Origin: Prevotella sp. CAG:891
GTDB lineage: Bacteria; Bacteroidota; Bacteroidia; Bacteroidales; Bacteroidaceae
Length of the DNA stretch: 9,728 bases
Reading direction: 5' to 3'
Assembly: GCA_000437675.1 (NCBI GenBank)
Contig: FR901757.1
Location: 1-9,728, forward strand
The position numbers and the translations under genes were made by a program. Within the stretch, counting starts at the first letter, position 1. Each line of letters opens with the position of its first letter. The notes below the pieces were generated by a model. That model saw only the letters and a program-made list of their open reading frames with translations. It was not told the origin of the DNA and ran no database searches. This document shows positions 6,570 through 9,728 of this stretch, one piece after another.

Positions 6570-7466
6570 TTATGTAAATTTCGACTGTTTACGTTTTTTG
6601 AATTCAGTTCGTAAATCAGTGGGCGATTTTCCAAATCTTTTTTTACAAAAAGTAGTCATATAGTTCACGGTAAATCGGTATTTATCGGCTAATTCTGTGA
6701 TAGACATATTCGTCATCAGAATGTCACGAATTATTTTTTGTTCCTTTTTATGAATCAACCATTGACGGGCAGATACACCAAATGTTTCCTTGAATTTTTT
6801 TTTGAATGCCGTTGAAGACATGTTTAACTTATCAATCAACTCCTGAGAAGTTTCTACTTGTGGATAAGTTTTCAATACTAAATCCTTGAAATCAATATCA
6901 CGCCCTAATATAGGTGCAAAAAGTCTGGCTAAATCTTCCTTACGGTAAAGCCCACGTAATTCAAGAAAGAACAACTCCTTTTTAAGAGATTGAAAGTGAA
7001 TACAAAGCATACCTGAACACAGAATTTTACGTGTTAATTCTAGTTCTTTGAACAGCAAGTCATGAACAGGAAGTAACGTAATGCCTTTGTCTTGTTTGAC
7101 GGTAGGCTTAAAATCCTGTAGTTGCTCAATGGAAAAGCGGTTGCACAATGACATATCTCTGTCGAAAGTACAACCTAATATGATTGTGTCAGAGATTGCT
7201 TTTCCATGAAAACTATCTCCTGCACAGACTAGAAAGAATTGCCTGCCTTGCACCCTTTTACACACAGCTCCTGCTGTAGATATATCAATTTCACCCGATA
7301 GAACAAATACAAGTGCATTATGTTCTACATCTTCTTTCATAATGTATTTGCCAGCTTTTATTTCAGCTGTTTCTATAATAGCTTGTTCGCCTGTTGTATA
7401 GTATGTGCAGGCTAAATGCTCATTGGCATATTCCAATTCATTAAGTAAATGCTTACGATTTTTCAT
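6570..7466 (-). CDS. AraC-family transcriptional regulator inside the invertible segment
   Basis: A complete 298-residue DNA-binding regulator. Residues about 25-105 look like a small cupin-like sensory domain (MKEDVEHNALVFVLSGEID stretch followed by a short beta-rich region); the ligand is unknown. The C-terminal AraC domain covers about 205-290, with a first helix-turn-helix around TSQELIDKLNMSSTAFKKKF (207-226). The second is around SITELADKYRFTVNYMTTFCKKRFG (255-279), followed by the conserved SPTDLR segment. The second helix-turn-helix is well kept, so the protein is likely functional. No consensus promoter was found in the 92 bp between its ATG and the right crossover site, nor on the minus strand between that site and 7846. 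It therefore appears unexpressed in this orientation unless a weak promoter was missed. The natural targets to test are the adjacent outer-membrane operon and its own switch. Confidence 0.9.
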   Translation of the reverse strand: MKNRKHLLNELEYANEHLACTYYTTGEQAIIETAEIKAGKYIMKEDVEHNALVFVLSGEIDISTAGAVCKRVQGRQFFLVCAGDSFHGKAISDTIILGCTFDRDMSLCNRFSIEQLQDFKPTVKQDKGITLLPVHDLLFKELELTRKILCSGMLCIHFQSLKKELFFLELRGLYRKEDLARLFAPILGRDIDFKDLVLKTYPQVETSQELIDKLNMSSTAFKKKFKETFGVSARQWLIHKKEQKIIRDILMTNMSITELADKYRFTVNYMTTFCKKRFGKSPTDLRTEFKKRKQSKFT

Positions 7467-7558
7467 AGTTTGATATGCTTTGAATTTAATAGTTCCAAAT
7501 AAATAGCATCATTTTTAGGGTTGTTAAAATAGTGTTGAGTAATAGTATATATGGTATT

Positions 7559-7585
7559 TAACACCTAGTGTCCTCCTATTTGTTA
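7559..7585 (-). repeat. right crossover site (27-bp inverted repeat)
   Basis: Exact reverse complement of 6203-6229, with the same half-site/spacer/half-site structure (spacer 7569-7575). Identity stops right after the 27 bp on both sides: the flanks differ, apart from short AT-rich chance matches. Confidence 0.85.
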
Positions 7586-7667
7586 GAAGATGTGTATCGC
7601 ATGCTGCATCGTTATTTCACGACAGATAGGAATTTGTATTATTATTTGGTGTAATGAAAGTATTGAA

Positions 7668-7735
7668 AATTAATGCTTTATTCTATGTTGAAAAGGATTG
7701 AATCATATAGTTTATAGACCATAATTAATGCTTTA
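7668..7735 (+). promoter_or_regulatory. pair of 13-bp direct repeats upstream of the DUF3575-like operon
   Basis: AATTAATGCTTTA occurs exactly at 7668-7680 and 7723-7735, 55 bp apart, about five DNA helical turns. AraC-family proteins often bind direct repeats upstream of their target promoters, so these are candidate sites for the neighbouring regulator. Across 7586-7846 I found no TAnnTTTG promoter facing the operon. This fits dependence on an activator or on readthrough from the switch. Confidence 0.45.
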
Positions 7736-7846
7736 AAGTAGGGACTGATTGGTAAGAATTTATTGGATGAATGCTGAATATTTAATTCATACGATGAATA
7801 AAATCAATCAAGTAAGCGTGATATATAATAAAATAAGTTAGAACGA

Positions 7847-8392
7847 ATGACAAGAATGAAACGGCTATCTCTCATTCTGTTCCTGTTATTGGCTTCATTC
7901 TCTTGCAGCCTTCAAGCACAGGATTTTGCTTTGAAAACAAACGGATTGTATTGGTTGACCACCACTCCGAATGTTGGTATGGAGTTTGCGCTGAGTCGGA
8001 AAGTAACCATGGATTTGTCGGCTGCTTATAACCCGTGGACGTTTAAGGATGATAAAAAAATGCGCTTTTGGCTTGCACAACCAGAGGTGAAATACTGGTT
8101 TTGCGAAAAGTTTGAGGGACATTTTATAGGTGTTCACCTTCATGGAGCCCAATATTTTGGCGGATTCAGCGACAAACGTTACGATGGTTATTTGGCCGGA
8201 GGAGGTTTCACTTACGGTTATGATTGGATTCTTTCACCGCATTGGAATCTTGAAGCGGCCATTGGCGTAGGTTATGCTCGGTTATGGTATAAAGAGAGTC
8301 CACGCATACCGTGTGTGAAGTGCTATGAAAATAAGCACAAAAATTATTTCGGCCCTACGAAAGCTGCCATTTCACTGATTTACATCTTCTAA
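7847..8392 (+). CDS. DUF3575-like outer-membrane protein
   Basis: A 181-residue protein with a signal peptide (MKRLSLILFLLLASFSCS region, likely cut after SLQA at residue 24). The mature part is rich in alternating aromatic and glycine residues and ends in IYIF with a C-terminal Phe, as in outer-membrane beta-barrels. Features such as ALKTNGLYWLTTTPNVGMEF at the start of the mature part and the WLAQPEVKYWF segment match what I know of DUF3575 proteins, whose genes I recall near Bacteroidales fimbrial operons. The biochemical role is not known. It is first in a likely operon, with the next gene starting 10 bp after its stop. A second ATG at 7856 (residue 4) is an equally plausible start. Its transcription probably depends on the adjacent switch. 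Confidence 0.75.
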   Translation: MTRMKRLSLILFLLLASFSCSLQAQDFALKTNGLYWLTTTPNVGMEFALSRKVTMDLSAAYNPWTFKDDKKMRFWLAQPEVKYWFCEKFEGHFIGVHLHGAQYFGGFSDKRYDGYLAGGGFTYGYDWILSPHWNLEAAIGVGYARLWYKESPRIPCVKCYENKHKNYFGPTKAAISLIYIF

Positions 8393-8402
8393 AAAGTGCC
8401 TC

Positions 8403-9728
8403 ATGAAAAAAAACATACAATGTGTGACCCTGCTTTCTGTATCACTCGGCCTGTTGGCCGGATGTGCATCCAGACAGCAGGAGGGAAAAAACATAACCGT
8501 GACACCCACTCCATGCGTATTGGCTCCCGATAGTGCAAATCAGGTGCAAATGAATTTGCAGTTTCATGTGCCCGAAAAATACTTTTCGAAACGTAGTCGA
8601 CTGGTTATTACACCGCAGTTGGTGGTTGAGGATACGGTAAGGGATGAATACCTGCCCTTGGTTGTGGATGCGCCCATTTATGGAAAGAAGAAAAAGCGCA
8701 TGGAAAAACTCAATGGTTATGCCGACCCTTATGCCCAACGTGCGCAACAAACCGATAAAACCTCGCGTGCGCTGAATTTGCCCTATCATGAAACGCTACA
8801 GCTGCCCGAAGGGGTGGACAATGCACACATCGTTGCCGTAGTTTCAACCGATGGGTGCGGACAGTGTACGGGTATCGACACGCTGGAAGTGGCTGCTATC
8901 AGCAACCCTATCACGTTGATGCCCGAAGTCAAAGACCAATTGGAACTGAACTGGATTGAACCCGAATTTGTAATCCGCCCCAAGGTGATGCAGGGTAAAG
9001 GAGTGGCTAAATTGCAGTTTGCTATCAATAAACACGACATAAACCTGACGATGGGCAACAATCGAGCCGAATTGGAACGAATGGTCGAAACCATAGCTCC
9101 GGTGTTGAGCGATTCGCTGGCTACACTTAATTCGTTGACCATCAGCGGTATGGCTTCGGCCGACGGTTCGCTACCCTTCAACACTGCCCTGGCCGAACGT
9201 CGTGCCCAGTCGGCCCGCAAGTGGCTCATTGCGCAGCTAAAGGCCGACAGCCGGGTGAGCAAAATCATGCGCACAGGTTCGCGTCCCGAAGGATGGGGTC
9301 CGGTGCTTCAGGCCATGGTGGCCGACGGCAATGCCGACTCGGCGGCAGTGAAAAATATACTTGAAAAATATGCCGGTTCGAACGACGATGTGCAGGAACG
9401 ACATATTCGCCGTTTGCCGTGCTGGAAAGATATCAAAAACCGCTATTTGCAGAAAGACCGCAAGGTGGAATACGTTTACACCTATACACTCAAGAGTTTT
9501 ACAACCGATAGCGAACTGCTTGACATGTACGGCAAACGTCCCGATGCGTTCAACGAGGAAGAGTTGTTGCGCGTAGCTACGCTGGCTGATACACACGACA
9601 AGAAAAAGCAGGTGTACGAAACCATTATGACCTACTTCCCGCAGTCGCAGGTGGCCGCCAATAATTTAGCAGTGCTCTACTTGCGCGAGGGAAATACCGA
9701 CAAGGCGCGCGAGGTGCTGAACCGCTTG
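8403..9728 (+). CDS. DUF3868/OmpA-like lipoprotein, 3' end outside the window
   Basis: An open frame of 442 codons runs without a stop to the window edge, so the protein is partial at its C-terminus. Residues 1-21 form a lipoprotein signal ending in LLAGC (lipidated Cys21). Residues about 30-190 form the part I associate with DUF3868, including a CGQC pair (Cys152, Cys155) that could be a disulfide or metal site. Residues about 205-285 show the OmpA-like pattern: SGMASADG (248-255) followed by Asn260, Arg266 and Arg267, typical of peptidoglycan-binding domains. The last 30 or so residues (SQVAANNLAVLYLREGNTDKAREVL) look like a TPR repeat. It probably sits at the outer membrane, periplasmic side. 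In Bacteroidales such genes commonly precede fimbrial anchor and fimbrillin genes, which would lie beyond this window. Confidence 0.8.
   Translation, partial: MKKNIQCVTLLSVSLGLLAGCASRQQEGKNITVTPTPCVLAPDSANQVQMNLQFHVPEKYFSKRSRLVITPQLVVEDTVRDEYLPLVVDAPIYGKKKKRMEKLNGYADPYAQRAQQTDKTSRALNLPYHETLQLPEGVDNAHIVAVVSTDGCGQCTGIDTLEVAAISNPITLMPEVKDQLELNWIEPEFVIRPKVMQGKGVAKLQFAINKHDINLTMGNNRAELERMVETIAPVLSDSLATLNSLTISGMASADGSLPFNTALAERRAQSARKWLIAQLKADSRVSKIMRTGSRPEGWGPVLQAMVADGNADSAAVKNILEKYAGSNDDVQERHIRRLPCWKDIKNRYLQKDRKVEYVYTYTLKSFTTDSELLDMYGKRPDAFNEEELLRVATLADTHDKKKQVYETIMTYFPQSQVAANNLAVLYLREGNTDKAREVLNRL

Larger units (their letters stand above)
6203..7585. other. predicted invertible segment carrying araC
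   Basis: The 1383-bp segment is bounded by perfect 27-bp inverted repeats and sits next to a tyrosine recombinase. It contains an AraC-family gene, its terminator and an outward promoter-like site. It is visibly more AT-rich than the mnmE, TonB-receptor and recombinase genes. Inversion converts a position x to 13788 minus x. araC would then run rightward from about 6322 to 7219, directly behind the outside promoter, with its terminator at about 7243-7282. Recombination itself is inferred from structure. Confidence 0.8.

Noticed and set aside
8442..9596. Minus-strand ORFs over the DUF3868-like gene
   Set aside because: They are shadows of the rightward open frame that begins at 8403 with a lipoprotein signal and continues to the window end.

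Overview
This window looks like a chromosomal segment of a Bacteroidales bacterium, most like Prevotella or a close relative. The reasons are TAnnTTTG-type -7 promoter boxes, starts without clear Shine-Dalgarno sequences, a TonB-dependent receptor of Bacteroidetes type, DUF3575- and DUF3868-like proteins, and a Bacteroidetes-type tyrosine recombinase. The genus is an inference.

Left part (1-4080): two genes run leftward. mnmE (7-1503) encodes the tRNA-modifying GTPase and lies behind an 86-bp-period duplicated promoter block (about 1522-1660). A TonB-dependent receptor gene (1870-3957) ends in a strong hairpin terminator (1792-1828). It has a short leader with two adjacent well-formed hairpins (3992-4057).

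Middle (4081-5064): about 1 kb without a convincing gene. It holds an imperfect large palindrome (4091-4283) and a 634-bp segment (4405-5038) bounded by near-perfect terminal inverted repeats and TTAA on both sides, so probably a small non-autonomous transposable element. That segment carries five 21-bp tandem repeats and ends 26 bp before the recombinase start codon.

Right part (5065-9728): this is the most interesting region. A tyrosine recombinase (5065-6015) is followed by a 1383-bp segment (6203-7585) bounded by perfect 27-bp inverted repeats. Each repeat is built as two inverted 10-bp half-sites around a 7-bp asymmetric spacer, the architecture of a tyrosine-recombinase crossover site. 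The AT-rich segment contains an AraC-family regulator gene (leftward), its terminator and an outward-facing promoter-like sequence. Just outside the left repeat is a consensus promoter (TTTG-N19-TATATTTG) that reads rightward into the segment. In the orientation given, it reads antisense to araC. If the segment flips, this promoter would drive araC, and the internal promoter would face the downstream operon. That operon begins with a DUF3575-like outer-membrane protein (7847-8392) and a DUF3868/OmpA-like lipoprotein (8403 to beyond the window end), genes I associate with Bacteroidales fimbrial loci. A pair of 13-bp direct repeats between the switch and the operon are candidate regulator sites.

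The model, which is inference from sequence, is a phase-variable switch. The recombinase inverts a regulator cassette and so turns the regulator and possibly the cell-surface operon on together. The orientation shown would be OFF.
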